Counted from the first letter of the stretch, positions 26,665 through 38,358 are shown. The stretch: DNA of 64,000 nt from Macrocystis pyrifera (GCA_031763025.1 JASSKH010000024.1:6693523-6757522), one strand, 5' to 3'. Notes: a model not told the origin generated them from the letters alone. Numbers and translations are program-made.

Positions 26665-27939
26665 TATCAACCCCTTGAGTACTACTGTATGATATATCTC
26701 CATATACTTGTATATCTGGTGTCCTCGGTGCAGTGATGCACCCTTCTAGTCTCGGTACAGTTTCACGGTACCTGTATGAGTGTACGATACTGCTGTACAT
26801 TATTAACCGAAGTACAAGTATACACATTGGAAAAAAAAAAATAATCGGCTGGCTCCTATGTGTGAGATCAATTGTTTTTCCTCAAACCTCATATTTGCCA
26901 AGGTTGGTTTGATACTATAGTAGTGATATTTCGATCACGCCTGCTACGGGGGTGCGGGGTGGGTAGATTTTAGAGTGGTCTACAAAATCTGACAGTTTCA
27001 GGGGAGTGAATCCGACATGCCAACATGCACCATTCTGGTTTGAGACGTTGGTGATCTTGATTGATTATCTTTTAGTATAGTATCTTGGATTTTATTTTTG
27101 GTTTTATCACCATGGTATTTTATCGTGAGCGATGTTTTGTTATCACATTCACCAAGTCGAGAGCAGAGGGGCTGTTCGGAGTGCTCACGTGCTTGGTGTA
27201 TGGATTCATGCGTAACGATATTTGGGAGTTCCACGCAGGAAATATACGTGTTTCTGTGTGGAGCAGTCGGCGGGTTGCGACGTGTTTTGCCCGCCAGTTG
27301 ATGTTCTTCCCCTTTCTTCCTTGTCTTGTGTGTTCTAGTTGAATAATAAATATATATATACCCTGCGGGGGACTTCTGTGAACTGACTGAGGCTTGGCCT
27401 AGCATGTCAGTGAGTGCACCGACAGTTTTTCGTTCGCGAGCGAATTCGTCTACTGTATGAATAGCACAGCACGGAAAAAAAGCATGGGCTACTGCTGTAG
27501 TTTTTCGATGCGCCGCCCCTTGCAGGTCAGCAGAGGTCCGGCCAGAGCCTCATGCTTGGGTTGGTGCTGCTCGAGACTTGATGCGCATGCGGTGGGTGCA
27601 GCTCGTACATGCACCAATGGTGACTTCCACTGTTTTAGCGCCAGGTGTCACGTCAGACAGCAGTGTAGCGGGTACGAGTGCTCGTGTCCGCCGGCGGCAT
27701 GCCGTGGCGTTGGACACTCGACACAGCGCTCCAGACAACATCGCTGCTGTACCATCCAGTATTAATAATAGCCTCCAGTGGCCGTTTGCTGTAATCATAA
27801 AAGTCACTTTGATTGGTCAATTTTCCCCCGTGAAGGCCTAGAGGACCTAATGTGTTATGCTTTTTTTTTGTCGAAAGTCACATGTGGGACATATAGCTAA
27901 CCGGTTCCCACTTCATGATGTACTACTGTTCACCTTTCA

Positions 27940-28150
27940 GGCCAGATGATCTGTATGATCTGTATGAGTTTGCTCACGTTGCCGCGTAGCAGCCGTACGA
28001 TCCGCATGATCTAGCACATGTCTCCTGGGTTGGATCTGTGCTTCTACAGATCCTGCATAGCATCTCATAGCGGCAGGTTAGGATCTACAGTAGATGATCT
28101 ACAGCAGACAGATAGATCGTGATCTGTCCGACATATGATACGAACATGTG
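27940..28150 (-). repeat. GATC-rich interspersed repeat
   Basis: Minus-strand body: CCAGATGATCTGTATGATC, TGTCTCCTGGGTTGGATCTG, CTGCATAGCATCTCATAGCG, GATCTACAGTAGATGATCTA. Confidence 0.7.
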
Positions 28151-28516
28151 TTTTTTTCCACTGTGTGGTATCACACAAGAGGTCGCGGAACCACAGCTGT
28201 CGGCTTGGCACCCCCGACCCGCTTAAAAGTTCCGTTAGGTTTTGTTTCCCCTGCTGTACCTTGGGTGTGACATGAACCTGTGGACCCCTCGTGCCTTTTC
28301 TTTTGCGTGACTGCGGGCTAGATCGTGGCGGTGATATAATGTGAGATCGTCATGAACAACAAACAACAACGTATACGTACCCCTACGGTTCTGGTTCATA
28401 GCTGGCTGCTGTTACGGCTCCCGTGGCCGACAGAACGTATCTCAAGCACCACGGTTTATTGCTTGAAGAGCTCGAGGTATAGTGTGGTGTACTTGTATAC
28501 TGAACGAATTTTCGAT

Positions 28517-28519
<3 letters not shown>

Positions 28520-28571
<52 letters not shown>
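28520..28571 (+). repeat. 52-nt T run
   Basis: Uninterrupted T at the edge of a GATAACACC family element. Confidence 0.9.
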
Positions 28572-28776
28572 CCCTCCAAGGCCAACTTTCTCGACAACCG
28601 GTCGGGGAAGCTGCAAACGCCGGGCGTTGTGTTTGTGTGTATCTATGGAAGCATCTCGACGAGATATTCCCAACGCCGCCATTTTCGTTGTGTGTGCCCC
28701 CCTTAAGGCGCGTTTCGGAGAAATTCGTCTCGGAAAATCGTCCGAGGGGGTGTGTTTTCTGATCACCCGGTGTGTT
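28566..28776. mobile_element. GATAACACC family element
   Basis: CAACTTTCTCGACAACCGGTC, GCAAACGCC, ... CCATTTTCGTTGTGTGTGCC, GAAATTCGTCTCGGAAAATC, GAGGGGGTGTGTTTTCTGATCACCC. A 52-nt T run (28520-28571) lies at its left edge. Confidence 0.5.
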
Positions 28777-28792
28777 ATTTATTTATTTTTTT

Positions 28793-29035
28793 GATCATCG
28801 CTTTTACTTTCCGGCCTAACTCGTAGGAGGTTTTACTCTCAACGATCTTCTGGACAAGCCGCGGTCACAGGTGTCGTCCTCCCTTCCCCCCGATACCTGC
28901 CTTTACTTTTTCGTCGTGCATAGGGTTCAGCATTCCCGCTGCTCGTCGATTCTCATCGAAAGTAGGTAACTCACGCTCTCGCGCTTTCCGCTATTTATAG
29001 TCAATTTTTATGCGAGAAAATTTGATGAGGTAATA
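28793..29035 (+). repeat. Dispersed 240-bp repeat, copy 1
   Basis: GATCATCGCTTTTACTTTCC, AACTCGTAGGAGGTTTTAC, CGATCTTCTGGACAAGCCG, GGGTTCAGCATTC, CTCACGCTCTC, to TTCCGCTA; copy 2 at 57391-57615. Confidence 0.75.
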
Positions 29036-29854
29036 ATCGGAACACATTAGTTATGTATTGTATATACGTGAGAGTGTACCCATTCACTATTGCTCTTTTT
29101 ACTTAGTTAAGTGTTCACCGGGATGCATAGTCCCCTTTTTCCTTCTCGTATCTTTCCCCTTGCACGTCCCTCTTGGCTCATGCTCGGGGTAAGTATGTAT
29201 GTGTCTGAGCTTTGGCTTCCCATTTTATTTATTTATTTGGGATTCTTCTCCTTTTCTTTTTCTTTTTCTTGTTCTTTTTCGGTTTGGTTTTTTCGTTGCT
29301 TCTCTTTCTTTATGGTGTATTTTGGTTGCTGGCGTATGTATGTATGTTGTGTCGGCCGCACCTAGTGCGAAGGCATGGTATTGCGTAGGCTATTAATGCA
29401 TTACGGTGTGTTATCTCTGATGTGTCGTAGTCTGTGACCACATAGCTCGTATCTTTCTAGGGTGAAGACTCAGCACGGACACTGGGCTTGCTGGATGTCG
29501 ACGAGTAGAAGAACGGTTTAATGTGAAGAACACACACACACATTCAGTTTCTCAGCAGTACCAGGCATGTATGATACGAGATGATCCCATGTATCATGGT
29601 AATGATTACCGATCTCCAGGGTATCATGCAGTGTATGTATACTGCTGTATGTGCAACTAGTGTGTGTTTTCATGTGAAGGAACGAAGGAACATACGTGCT
29701 TGTCTTGTGCATTTTATTTTACGTGTTGCATGTCGCTTGAGAAAAATGTATGTCCGACCGCTCTCAAGAAACACGAACAAATAAAAAGCCTGAACAGATT
29801 ACTGCTGTATCGTAAGAGTACCCGCCTGAAATGTTCATGTTCACGTGCGCACTG

Positions 29855-30060
29855 GTCATCTACAGATCATTCCCACTTGATGATCTAGATCTTCTAGGGC
29901 AGATAGATAGATGGACAGATCCCTGATCTGTACTGACTGGTACGATCCACAGCTCATGCTGCTTGTAAAGAGAGCCGTGTAACCTGCGTGATTTAGAGTA
30001 AGGGATATTCCGCGGGTTGCATTTGTAGTATGCAGACCCTGCACACTATATCTAACGAAA
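29855..30060 (-). repeat. GATC-rich interspersed repeat
   Basis: ATTCCCACTTGATGATCTAG, then AGATAGATGGACAGATCC, CTGCACACTATATCTAACG. Ends with a direct repeat AATAGGATCTACAGCAAATT (30069 and 30099). Confidence 0.65.
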
Positions 30061-30564
30061 GGTTATTAATAGGATCTACAGCAAATTATATTTAATAGGA
30101 TCTACAGCAAATTATATTTCCTGTAGAACGAGGTATTTCCGTCTCGTTAAATGTTTTACCCACTAGCGGCGGGCATATAGTTAATATATAACGCTTAGTT
30201 ACGATTGCTAGCGTGGCATATATGCCGTTGCTTCTTTTCTTTGTTCCTTCTTTGCTTTTCTCTCTTGTGATGTGTCTAGTTTGTGTTGCCTATGTCCTGC
30301 TTCCGTACCCAGTATGTTTGCCACTGCCATATTTTTTTTGTTGTTGTTATTGTTTGCTCGCAGTTTTGTGGCCGCAGAGCGTTTTTTCTCTCCAGGATGA
30401 CGGTGAGCTAGGTTCACATGCCGAACAGATGATCGAGTCCCGCTCTATGATCTAGATCTTTGAGGGCAGATCTGTAGGATGTGCATGATCTAGCTCATGT
30501 TGCCGGGTGGGAGCCGCGTAGTCTGCATGATGCAGAACATGTTTCCTGAGTTGGGTCTGTAGTA

Positions 30565-30688
30565 TTCCCGGGGACCATACTGGTAAATAGGACCAAAAAT
30601 GGGACCAAATATTGTTGGTAAAAATAGTTAAATATATAGGTTTTTGTGCGTACCGTAGGTCCTATTTACTATGTTCCCCCCCCCGTAA
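30565..30688 (-). mobile_element. TTACGGGGG MITE with internal duplication
   Basis: Longer than usual because GGACCAAA is repeated (30589-30610) and the right C run is expanded; a CTG is also inserted near the left arm. Confidence 0.8.
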
Positions 30689-30782
30689 TAGTAATATTCT
30701 GCACCACATGATACAACGGCAGGTTAGGATATATCTGTAGATGATGTATCTGATCTATCTGTGGATGATCTATCTGATCTAT

Positions 30783-30815
30783 CCGTAGGTCCTATTTACT
30801 ATGGTCCCCCGTAAT
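30783..30815 (-). mobile_element. MITE right-end fragment in a tandem duplication
   Basis: Only the right arm (CCGTAGGTCC...CCCCCGTAA); part of the 130-bp duplication described separately. Confidence 0.75.
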
Positions 30816-31184
30816 ACACATATTCTGCACCACATGATACAACGGCAGGTCAGGATATATCTGTAGATGATGTATCTGATCTATCTGTGGATGATCTATT
30901 GTGATCTATCTGTAGATGGTCTATATCTGATCTATCTGTAGATTATCTATCTGATATTTATGTAGATTATCTATCTGATCTATCTGTAGATTATCTATGT
31001 GTCCCACGTGTGAACTATTTTGATGCGAAGGACACACACACATGTACACACAGATGCACCGCGGCCGCCACAGAGGCAAATCTCACTCTGTTCCCCAATA
31101 CAAGTACTGTTTTTTTCATTAAATATATATATCACGCGTGCTATGATGGGAGGTCGTACAGCAGTATTAATAGTAGTAGCAGCC

Positions 31185-31267
31185 TACCACTCTGGCCGGA
31201 AATATAAGGACCGTTTGAACACTACCATCAAGACCAACCGGTCCTTATATTCCAGCCCGAAGCGGCA
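31185..31267. mobile_element. CCACTCTGG MITE (second TA-flanked family)
   Basis: Short inverted-repeat element: TA then CCACTCTGGCCGGAAATATA and, on the other side, GGTCCTTATATTCCAGCCCG. Family ends are CC on the left and GG on the right, flanked by TA. Confidence 0.65.
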
Positions 31268-31567
31268 CAAGTTTTTGGCAAAAAAGAAAACGTTTCGGAC
31301 TCCCGGGGGGCGGGGGCGGGGGGGGGGAGGGGCTCCTCAATAACTCCCGTTTCGGGGACAAACTTTTTAGGTATATTTTTTCGGCCAAAACGTTTCTGAC
31401 TGCCGGGGGGGGGGGGTCCTTAACCCTTTTTGTACTGCGGTAGTCCCATTTTGGGGACAAACTACTTGAAATTTGACTGGTTTGTCCCCATAACGAGACT
31501 GCAACACTAAAAGTAAAATGGTTAACCGAGGAACTCTACTCAACCAATATTGTTGGAACACCATATA

Positions 31568-31650
31568 CCTCTCTGGGCGTAATTATGAGGAGCGCTTAGA
31601 CATAAATATGAGGACGAAGCGGTCCTTATATTGACAGACACCCAGAGCGG
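31568..31650. mobile_element. CCACTCTGG MITE
   Basis: CCTCTCTGGGCGTAATTATG ... CCCAGAGCGG, TA on both flanks: clearest example of the family's ends. Confidence 0.75.
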
Positions 31651-32118
31651 TATGTGTTATAATACAATGAGGCGTGCACTGTATGCCTCTACTCTAGACC
31701 ACCGGGTTACAACTTTTTTTCGTTTTCCTCAAAGCCAGTGTTCGGGTGACTAACTACTGCTGTAGTAGTACTACCCCTTGCTCGTATTGCTACCGTTTCC
31801 CCGATTTCAGAACATAGTCAGGGGGTAGGTAGGTACCCCGAGTTAAGAGCGCCCCGTGACAAGCAAAAAACAGGCGCTCTTGACTACACAGCGCTCTCTT
31901 CTGTGCGGGTAGGCGATATATAGAGGTTTTATTATAGGCGGGACACGTCGATTTGGCCGCTTTTGACCCGTCTAGGGCAGAGACTGCAGTCTTGTTTCGG
32001 GAACGACCCACTCTAATTCCGAGTATTTTTGTCCTCAAACGGGACTGCAGTCCTAAAAGGGGTTGGACCCCGACTGCTCTTGTCTTGGGCGCTCTTCAAT
32101 CGGGGCACCCGCGTATTG

Positions 32119-32223
32119 TTACGGGGGACCGTAGTAAATAGGACCAAATATTGTTAGTAAAAATAGGGAAATATATCGGTTTTTGTGTGTGCCGTAGGTC
32201 CTGTTTACTACGGTCCCCCGCAA
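32119..32223 (-). mobile_element. TTACGGGGG MITE
   Basis: ACC-type arms. Both flanks read TG rather than TA. Confidence 0.9.
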
Positions 32224-32277
32224 TGGTATAGGCTGAGGCAAAGGTAGGTGCACCCCTGTGGTAGTATTTGTCTCATA

Positions 32278-32356
32278 CGGCTATGGACGGAAATGTAAAG
32301 ACCGCTTGGACTTCATATTAGTGTATAAACGTTCGTTATATTTCCAACCAGAGGGG
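32278..32356. mobile_element. CCACTCTGG MITE
   Basis: CGGCTATGGACGGAAATG ... ATTTCCAACCAGAGGGG, TA on both flanks. Confidence 0.65.
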
Positions 32357-32373
32357 TAGACACTATTCTTTTA

Positions 32374-32478
32374 TTACGGGGGGCCATGGTAAATAGGACC
32401 AAATATTGTTCGTAAAAATAGGTGAATATATGGGTGTTTGTGTGTACCGTAGGTCCTATTTACTATGGTCCCCCGTTA
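32374..32478 (-). mobile_element. TTACGGGGG MITE
   Basis: ACC-type copy, TA on both flanks. Confidence 0.9.
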
Positions 32479-33094
32479 TAGTTGATGTGGGCACAGAGTG
32501 GTAGGTTCCGGTGTTTATGGACTTCTGTTGTAACTGCCGTGGCTGCCACAAAGGAATGATGGCTTGACAGCGCGGCTGCTTTTTTTTAGAGTTTGCGAAG
32601 GAAATCTCCGGTGGGTTTCTATCGTCCTGCGCGGCCTGGCGAGGCGGAGTCTATCGTTTGATCTACGAGTAAGGACCGGAGATGATCGTTCACGCGTCGG
32701 GCAGATCGTCGGTTCCCACTTTTGATGATCGAGATCAGTCAGGGCAGATCTATCTAGATAAGTCAAGAACGATTGTAATGTGTTGTAAGTGGCTTTTGTG
32801 GCCACGTTTTTGCTAAATATTGTCTGGTTGGGTTAACTCTTTAGGGAGGTTGCATGAGGTTGGGGGTCATCTACATGTATATGTAGGAAACAGGCCACAA
32901 GAAAAGAACCCCAACCAATTTGGTTCATTTTTTTCGCAAACATTCTTACGAACTGAGTTTGTGTGAGGTTATTTAAATTCGTACGACTTTTGCCACATGT
33001 AGCGATTCAACATATTCATTAGAACCCAACCCACGACCCACGTCTGAGGCACACGATATATACACCTGGTATGACATTTTTTTAATTTGTGATA

Positions 33095-33308
33095 TTACGG
33101 GGGACCATAGTAAAATAGGACCAAATATTTTTTAATTCGGGGGTCCATAGTTAATAGGACCTATGGTACACATAAAAACTTATATATTTACCTATTTTTA
33201 ATCACGATGTTTGGTCCTGTTTACTATGGTCCCCCGTAATAGTAAAAATAGCAAAATATACAGGTGTTTGTGTGCACCGTAGGTCCCATTTAATATGGTC
33301 CCCGGTAA
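33095..33308 (-). mobile_element. TTACGGGGG MITE interrupted by a second MITE
   Basis: Outer copy split at 33134/33242. Its two parts join at a single TA to make a normal ~105-bp element. Confidence 0.9.
33135..33239 (+). mobile_element. TTACGGGGG MITE nested in another copy
   Basis: Inserted in opposite orientation into the outer copy with TA on both sides. Left arm TCC type, right arm ACC type (hybrid). Left TIR starts ATTCGGGGG. Confidence 0.9.
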
Positions 33309-33309
33309 C

Positions 33310-34725
33310 AGTAAAATCTGAATCTTGTAGTTTCGAATACTTAAGGATGGACCCCGCAGAGCCAAGACTCGTCGATATGAGATGCTGACTTTTTCGAATT
33401 TACGACCGGGTGCACTTTAGGCTCATTCTTATCAGAGAGCTTTTTTTTCCAGAATTTCCAAAGTTTGGAATTAATGGAGATATGTATATACGGAGGCGTT
33501 CTGTCACTGTTGGTGAAATTCTCCAGAAGCCAAAGAAAAACAAGAAGGTTAAAGTTCACATCTTTCTGGAAAAAAAATCAGGAAAGTCCGGAAGATTGAA
33601 AAAATTGCGCGGAAAAAAAGTATGGAAATTAATGGAAAGAAAAGCTCTTTGATAAGAATGACCCTTATTAGTAGTTGCTATTACGGGGGTCCATAGTTAA
33701 TAGGGACCTATGGTATACATAAATAACTATATATTTACCTATTTTTACTAACAATATTTGGTCCTATTTACTATGGTCCCCCCCGTAACACCAGATATTT
33801 ACCACCCTTGGTATTTTAACCTCTTGTTGGTGATAATTTTTCGATCTTGAACCCTTCGGGACTTGATATTTTGATTATCGTATAGAGAAAAATCCGCCGA
33901 ATGTGCACGACGATGACAGACAGCATGGGGTACTGGAAGCACCCCCGGTCTGCTGAGGTGCCAGTATATGATATTAATACCAGCATGATACGATAAGAGA
34001 TGTGCGCGAAGTGCAGCGTATGAAGATGTACAGCTTAATCAATTAAGGTGTCTCTTTTTTCTTCCCCATTTTTTTTTGTAGAAACGTGGGTGGTTTTCGT
34101 TTTGGAAGTGTGGGTTGTTAAGACCCCTTTAGAAAGAAAGGAAAGGCACTTTTTTTCTGAGACAAACTGCTAGGAATTAGCGGGAGGAAACTTTTTCTTT
34201 TTTTTTTCTTCTTCCGGTGCGCAAAAGGGTTTTAACAACAAAAACTGTTGCGCGTAAAAGCGTCCCACGTTTTCTTTGAGATGATGGCCCACGCGTTTTC
34301 GTGCGCCTGAACATGGCTGCGTGAGATAAGCACCCTCCCACTGTCTTGAGGCCACCCAAACGTTCGTTTGCGCACCACCTAACTGTGTCGACGCAGATTG
34401 TAAGGAAAAGTTGCGACGAAGTTTCTCGATCCCACAACTGACGCGCCTCTTTTTTTTTTATAAGACACGTGCTCGTAGCTCATCGGAACAGGTGGTATTT
34501 TTTTTGTTTTTGTTTTGTTTCACATTCCATCGGAAGCCTGGTACAGTACGATAGGTTAGAGCTCTTTCGAAACGGTGCAAGGAGCCTGCCTCTGCGGGAG
34601 CGGAGGGGGAGACACATAGGACCGCGATGGATAGAGAGCGTCGGGCTATGCGCTACGCGTACTCCCGCCGGGCTAAGGTCGAAGTTTTTACGACACGGTA
34701 GTGGTCCTTCCTGTGGTGCCTTTTG
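33310..34725. other. Intergenic, nothing recognised
   Basis: A/T-rich sequence with homopolymers; one MITE. The frames at 34177-34437 and 34480-34735 show no family match. Confidence 0.45.
33681..33788 (+). mobile_element. TTACGGGGG MITE, hybrid arms
   Basis: Left arm TCC type, right arm ACC type; left flank TA, right CA. Confidence 0.9.
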
Positions 34726-34727
34726 GG

Positions 34728-34893
34728 TATAATAATAGTGCCGGCTGCCCGCTGTAGTGCTTTGCGGAATCGCTTGATGCAGGTGGGAGTGACCAGTGTG
34801 GTAGTGAGCGGAATACATAGTGCCCTTGGCCACCTTTAAGTGCCGGTGTTGTTGGCTGGCGCGTACCGTAGCGACACTATAGAGAGAGGGACC
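34728..34893. repeat. AGTGCCGG inverted-repeat element
   Basis: Second full copy: AATAATAGTGCCGGCTG, GGAATCGCTTGATGCAG, AGTGTGGTAGTGAGCGG, then GACACTATAGAGAGAGGGACC. Confidence 0.6.
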
Positions 34894-35270
34894 GTTCACT
34901 GTGCTGCATGCACTGCTGCACTGCGTCGCGCTATCGTGCTCGTCGACGAGCAAAAGCTTTCGCTCACTGAGTTTTCGACGGCATGCTGCGATGTCGCCGG
35001 GTGTGCTGTGTACAGCAAACAGTACTTGCTGCGTTTTTTTGCGTGTACGAAGTATTTTGTTCCGTTTCTCGTTTGTGCTCGTGCTCGTGCTCGTGCTCGT
35101 TGTCGTTGCTATTGTTGTTGTTGTTGTTTTTTTTTTTTTTTTTTTGTGTGTCTTTGGTTTGTTCTGGTTTTCCTTGCTCAAAATAAATTTGTGCGACGAT
35201 GTATATATATATCATTCCAGTCAGGACGGATTTATGAGGACCGCCTGTGTATACATGAATAAGAGGACTA

Positions 35271-35376
35271 TTACGGGGGTCGATAGTAAATAGGACCAAA
35301 TATTGGTAGTAAAAAAATAGGTAAATGTATAGGTTTTGTGTGTACCGTAGGTCCTATTTACTATGGTCCCCCGTGA
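35271..35376 (-). mobile_element. TTACGGGGG MITE
   Basis: Mostly ACC type; TA on both flanks. Confidence 0.9.
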
Positions 35377-35861
35377 TAGTAGTGCTGTAGATGCGATGGA
35401 AAATTTTAGGGAAGAAAACTTTCTCAAATACGGTACGACATCTATACGCGTAGCCCACCTGGTGCAGCTGTAGGCCAGTATCCCGATTTCTTGATGATAT
35501 GTACGTGATATCAGGTAAAGAGGGGACCGGTACCGCTGTGTTTAGACACCAAGCAGTACGGTCCGTCCTGTTTTATACCAGTACAGCGTATTGGTGTGTT
35601 TTGTTGTGTATGTAGGGCCGGTGCTGCTGTACAACTTTATGCCAGTACGGCATCTTGATGTGTTTTTTTTGTTTGCGGGACCGGTGCTGCAGTACAAAAG
35701 ACACCGCGCAACAGCGTGCTGTCCCTAGTGCGTGTTGTTGGCCGGCGGGCACTCTTCCGAGTCCCTCGCCCCTGATGCCTTTTTCCCGTCGTAGGCGGCT
35801 TGCGGGGGGGGGCTGCACAGATATACCTTGGCCAAGCTTTCGAAAAGCTGGTTGAAGTTCA

Positions 35862-35943
35862 TTACTCTGGCCGGAACGTAAAGCTCCGTTTTTGGTTTTT
35901 CACGTCAGTGGTCAGACGCTGATTATTTTCACGGCCAGAGTGA
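35862..35943. mobile_element. CCACTCTGG MITE, degraded ends
   Basis: ACTCTGGCCGGAACGTAAAG ... CACGGCCAGAGTG. Confidence 0.6.
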
Positions 35944-36002
35944 TTGCTACCTGGTGCTAACCAGGCACCGGAACAGTCCTTGCATTGCCTTCCAGAGTAG
36001 TA

Positions 36003-36081
36003 CCACTCTGTTCCGCAATGAAAGGACCGTTTTGATTCATTTTTAGTATGCAAAAGTTCATATTTTGGGACACAGCAGTGG
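36003..36081. mobile_element. CCACTCTGG MITE
   Basis: CCACTCTGTTCCGCAATG, GGACCGTTTTG ... TTTTGGGACACAGCAGTGG; left flank TA. Confidence 0.55.
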
Positions 36082-36114
36082 GGGTATTCGAGAAAATGTT
36101 CGACAAACACACTA

Positions 36115-36220
36115 TTACGGGGGGCCGTAGTAAATAGGACCAAATATTGTGAGTAAAAATAGTGAAATATGTAGTTTTTTTGTGTTTACCGTAGGTCCTA
36201 TTTACTATGGTCCTCCGTAA
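36115..36220 (-). mobile_element. TTACGGGGG MITE
   Basis: ACC-type arms, TA on both flanks; only 22 bp from the next copy in the same orientation. Confidence 0.9.
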
Positions 36221-36242
36221 TAGGGTCCCTGGGGTGTTGCTA

Positions 36243-36347
36243 TTACGGGGGACCACAGTAAATAGGACCAAATATTGTTAGTAAAAATAGATACATGTGT
36301 AGGTTTTTATGTGTACCGTAGGTCTTATTTACTATGGTCCCCCGTAA
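36243..36347 (-). mobile_element. TTACGGGGG MITE
   Basis: ACC-type arms; left flank TA, right TT. Confidence 0.9.
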
Positions 36348-36659
36348 TTGTGAAGCGTACGATGCTTGATACGGATGTCACCAAGGTGCGTACGTACAGG
36401 AATGGTGCAGTACCCATGAACGCGGTCTTTGAAGATGATCCCGTATTGATTCCAAGTATTTTTTCTCGTGACGAGCCGATTTCCCTGGTATATATATATA
36501 TATACCAGTACCCGTGAAGGCGGTCTTAAAAATGATCCCATGCTGATTTCCACGTATTTTTTTCGTTAAGCCGATTTGGCTGGTACCAGGTATTTATTAT
36601 CTCCTTTTAGGGTAAACAGCAGTCCCGTTTTGGAGAAATCCCGGTCAAGTTTGTAAGTA

Positions 36660-36764
36660 TTTCGGGGGTCCACAGTAAATGGGACCGAATATTGTTGGTA
36701 AAAAAAGAGATTTATGTAGGTTTTCGTGTGTACCGTAGGTCCTATTTACTGTGGTCTTCCGTAA
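36660..36764 (-). mobile_element. TTACGGGGG MITE
   Basis: Left TIR TTTCGGGGGTCC with an ACC-like inner arm; TA on both flanks. Confidence 0.85.
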
Positions 36765-36889
36765 TATTTTGTTTGTGTATTTGAGCGGGACTGCTGCAGT
36801 ACTACGAGCACGGTAAATGGGTCACGTGAACCTTTTCTTTTTTACGAATCAGTAGTGCTGCTGCACCCTGCCGTGCGTACAGGAACATG

Positions 36890-37112
36890 CATTCCTGGCA
36901 CGTAGGACTCTGATTCCCAGCAACTTGGTGTGGTTGACGCTTTCGGCGCCGCCGTTGGTGCAGGGGTGGTAGGAAATCGTGGAGATTTTTGTTGATGCCG
37001 AGGCGCTCGTAGAGGGCGCGGGAGAGTTTGGCGCAGAATTGAAGGCCGTTGTCGGAAAGGAGAGTAACGGGGCACCCCCAGAGAGGGGTGTAGCGATCGA
37101 TTGTCCTCTAAA
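36890..37112 (-). pseudogene. Ty3/Gypsy-like integrase relic
   Basis: Minus-strand reading gives DRYTPLWGCPVTLLSDNG and LQFCAKLSRALYERLGINK, then, one frame over, ISTISYHPCTNGGAESVN. This order (D of the SDNG motif, then YHP.TNG..E) is the second Asp and the Glu of the DDE core of LTR-retrotransposon integrases. The frame breaks at an A run between the two halves and no other retrotransposon domain is in frame nearby, so it is a short dead fragment. Confidence 0.7.
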
Positions 37113-37597
37113 AGGGAGTGAACCACCCTGCTGCCTTATAGGACACAAACTATTAATACCTTAGAATTTGACTGGTTTTGTCTCTAAGATGGGACTGACC
37201 GCAGGACTACTAATAGAAGGGTTGTACAAAACGGACATGGGCTTAACAACTCGTTTTTGGGGAGAAACTGCTTGAAAATTTGAGCGATTTGTCTCCAAAA
37301 GCAGACGGCAGTCCTGAAAGAGTTGAAAATAGGTACACCACTACTGCTGTATAGCTATCTCCATCCCCTACCCCTACATAAAACCCAATCAAATCAACTA
37401 GTGTTTGGGGTGGAGTAGAGTCCTCTTGGTAGCAGTTACCCCCCTCTGTCCCGAAAGGCAAGGGACCGTTTCTATATGAATATTCAGTGCAGACGTTGCT
37501 TATAATAAGGAACAGAGCAGCAACACGACAGAAAAAAAAAAGAGCAGAAAGCAAAGGGAGCCACACTCGCCACCATTTCGGAACTGAAAACAAACTA

Positions 37598-37704
37598 TTA
37601 CGGGGGTCCAATAGTTAATAGGACCTATGGTGTACATAAAAACCTGTATATTGACCTATTTTTTACTAACAATATTTGGTCATATTTACTATGGCCCCCC
37701 GTAA
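37598..37704 (+). mobile_element. TTACGGGGG MITE, hybrid arms
   Basis: Left arm TCC type, right arm ACC-like (TTTACTATGGCCCC); TA on both flanks. Confidence 0.9.
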
Positions 37705-38358
37705 TATTAGTTAGTACTGCTGTATTTGTAGCGGGTTGCGGTTTTTGTCAGAAATCATGTAAAAACACGTATTTTTTTCAGTTTTTTTTTTTTTCCAGTT
37801 GCTGTTGTTTGTTTTTTTTTTTTTCTGGGACTCGAAGAAAAGAAGCGGTGTGTCGAGTTTTTTTTTTTTTTTTTTTCGTGTACCCTTGCTTGGTCTGATC
37901 GTAAATATAAAGGGGGGGCGTTGATGGTAACAAAAGGTGGGGAATTGTACCTTTACCTTTCTGGTCAGACTGGTACCACCTTCTCACGACAAATATGGTT
38001 GGGGCACACACATTGTTGGGTGCGTGAGACATGGGCTTCTTCTTCGCCCAAAACGACCTTAACCCTTTTAAAATTTTAGAACTGCACTCCCGTTTTAGGG
38101 ACAAATCACTCTAATTCCAAGTAATTTCTCTCCTAGGTGGGGCTGCAGTCCTGACAGGGTAAAAATCGTTTTTTTTTCAACCTGCACGCGCGTTTTTTTG
38201 TCGGTTGCGGCATACATCGTTTGCTGTATTGAAAAAGGTTTGAATGCTTAAAATTCGATCGTTTTTTTTTTTTTTTTTTTTTTTTTCGCTCCGATTACCA
38301 CTATAGTCCCGAAATAAGGGGACGGTTTGTTCACTTACAGTAGATGTAAACGCTCCTA

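Larger units (their letters stand above)
23061..27939. other. Intergenic, repeats only
   Basis: Apart from two MITEs and a palindromic element I see A/T-rich inverted sequence (23440-23650, 24180-24265), short TTAGGG-like motifs (24300-24320, 25205-25230) and a GTAT microsatellite (26165-26213). Several 80-140-codon frames overlap on both strands without coding bias or splice sites. Confidence 0.45.
30425..31010 (-). repeat. GATC-rich repeat with satellite, carrying MITE insertions
   Basis: Body (30425-30560) is interrupted by the MITE at 30565-30688, then CTGCACCACATGATACAACGG and GATCTATCTGTRGATGATCT units to 31010. A 130-bp tandem duplication (30653-30782 and 30783-~30905) includes the MITE right end. 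Confidence 0.75.

Noticed and set aside
28383-28766. Polylysine/polyphenylalanine frames
   Set aside because: Translation of the 52-nt T run.
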